Assembly: GCA_002360295.1 (NCBI GenBank)
Contig: DEQI01000324.1
Location: 1-5,362 of the forward strand
DNA: 5,362 nt
Reading direction: 5' to 3'
Source of the DNA: Planococcaceae bacterium UBA3370
GTDB taxonomy: Bacteria; Bacillota; Bacilli; Bacillales_A; Planococcaceae
Under the pieces are notes generated by a model. It was not told the DNA's origin. It searched no databases and saw only the letters and a program-made list of their open reading frames with translations. Both the position numbers and the translations under genes were made by a program. This document shows, piece after piece, positions 4,455-5,362 of this stretch (positions are counted from its first letter, which is position 1; every line of letters begins with the position of its first letter).

Positions 4455-5362
4455 GACGTAGACATAGTTGAGCTAACCATTAAGCTGACAGCATTTGCTG
4501 TCTTAATTGCCGCTACGGCATTTTTCGTTGCTACTGAGTTTGCAATAGTAAAAGTAAGAACTACTCGTATCGATCAATTAGTAGCTGAAGGAAACAAAAA
4601 AGCTATACGAGCTAAAAAAGTTATTTCAAATTTAGATGAATATTTATCAGCCTGCCAACTTGGTATTACGATTACTGCCCTTGGTTTAGGTTGGTTAGGG
4701 GAGCCAACATTTGCGCTCATCCTTCATCCATTATTTGACATGCTAGGCTTAGAAGGTCGAGTAACTTCAATCCTTTCATTTATTGTCGCTTTCTCACTTG
4801 TAACGTTTTTACATGTTGTCGTAGGGGAATTAGCGCCGAAAACTCTTGCCATTCAAAAAGCAGAGTCAGTTACACTAAACTTATCAGGCCCATTATTACT
4901 ATTCCACAATGTAATGTATCCATTTATCCGTGCTCTAAACGGATCGGCGCGTGCATTAGCAGGTCTTTTCGGTTTAAAAATGATTTCTGAATCAGAAGTG
5001 GCACACTCTGAAGAAGAGCTTCGCATGATATTATCGGACAGCTTTAAAGGTGGCGAAATTAACCACTCTGAATACGAATACGTAAATAGTATTTTTGAAT
5101 TCTCTGACCGAATTGCGAAGGAGATTATGGTACCTCGAACTGAAATAACAAGCATAGAAAAAGATCAAACGCTTCGTGAAATATTTGAATTAATGGGTGT
5201 AGAACAATATACTCGTTATCCAATTACAGACGGTGATAAAGACCATATTATCGGTTTAGTAAACATGAAGCATTTATTAACGGCTTATATTAAAGATCCA
5301 TCAAATGGTGATAAAACTGTTGAAGAGTATATGCAACCGATTATTCGCGTAATCGAAACCAT
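4452..5362 (+). CDS. CNNM/TlyC-like membrane protein, DUF21 plus CBS, 3' truncated
   Basis: The frame is open from an in-frame TAA at 4440-4442 to the window edge: 303 codons and still open. The protein starts with a hydrophobic helix (about 8-28, ending FFVATEFAIVKVR), carries the family-typical block LSACQLGITITALGLGWLGEP (65-85), another helix (about 106-124) and the conserved GELAPK (125-130). This is the DUF21/CNNM transmembrane domain. A linker rich in acidic residues (180-222) leads to the first CBS domain (about 226-280, from IMVPRTEI) and the start of a second (from 289). Relatives such as B. subtilis YhdP (MpfA) and YugS are about 430-460 residues, so roughly a third is missing to the right. 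Known family members act in magnesium or other divalent-cation export; the 'hemolysin' label is historical. The TTG at 4452 is chosen because family members begin just before this first helix and no other in-frame start exists before ATG 4740, which would delete the core. Confidence 0.88.
   Translation, partial: MDVDIVELTIKLTAFAVLIAATAFFVATEFAIVKVRTTRIDQLVAEGNKKAIRAKKVISNLDEYLSACQLGITITALGLGWLGEPTFALILHPLFDMLGLEGRVTSILSFIVAFSLVTFLHVVVGELAPKTLAIQKAESVTLNLSGPLLLFHNVMYPFIRALNGSARALAGLFGLKMISESEVAHSEEELRMILSDSFKGGEINHSEYEYVNSIFEFSDRIAKEIMVPRTEITSIEKDQTLREIFELMGVEQYTRYPITDGDKDHIIGLVNMKHLLTAYIKDPSNGDKTVEEYMQPIIRVIET

Noticed and set aside
4402..4461. 19-codon GTG frame and 8-codon GTG frame (4435-4461) before the CNNM-like gene
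   Set aside because: The first start overlaps the Shine-Dalgarno itself and the second is 31 nt away from it. Both end in TAG and are out of frame with the gene.
4740..4742. ATG as start of the CNNM-like gene
   Set aside because: It would remove the first helix and the conserved 65-85 block, which are clearly coding upstream of it.
4853..5155. 100-codon minus-strand open frame
   Set aside because: Antisense to the well-supported DUF21/CBS coding region; a shadow.

Overview
The window looks like chromosome of a low-GC Gram-positive bacterium of the Bacillaceae/Planococcaceae type (Bacillus, Lysinibacillus or Solibacillus relatives). The reasons are strong AGGAGG-type ribosome binding sites, sigma-A-like promoters, A/T-biased third codon positions, and two ABC half-transporters that resemble Bacillus subtilis YheI/YheH (BmrC/BmrD). 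Family assignments rest on recognition by eye; no database search was run.

Layout: (1) 1-298 is a noncoding tandem array of about fourteen 19-21 bp units built on CTGATAAA. It starts before the window and ends at a very GC-rich perfect hairpin (299-319). (2) 333-371 is an intrinsic terminator closing a minus-strand operon. (3) 377-2113 and 2110-3852 are two overlapping minus-strand genes for a heterodimeric multidrug ABC exporter: a BmrD-like subunit with the catalytic Walker B glutamate and a BmrC-like subunit with Asp in its place. (4) 3853-4229 is their regulatory leader, read on the minus strand: promoter, an 18-codon leader ORF with a perfect ribosome binding site, two consecutive intrinsic terminators, and a second 18-codon ORF just before bmrC. 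(5) From 4452 to the right edge, on the plus strand, lies the 5' part of a CNNM/TlyC-like membrane protein gene (DUF21 plus CBS domains). It starts at TTG and is cut by the window end.

The most interesting feature is the attenuator upstream of the exporter. The last codons and stop of the leader ORF can pair with the 5' arm of the first terminator. An 11-bp inverted repeat between them extends this into a long antiterminator that excludes the terminator. A ribosome finishing the leader would cover the antiterminator arm and allow termination. A ribosome stalled early, for example by an antibiotic, would leave it free and allow read-through into the exporter genes. This matches in principle the ribosome-mediated attenuation known for B. 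subtilis bmrCD, but the leader peptide here is much shorter and there are two terminators and a second small ORF. A second notable point is the start of the CNNM-like gene: its only good Shine-Dalgarno lies 48 nt before the only plausible start codon, and a hairpin in the gap would reduce the effective spacing to about 10 nt.
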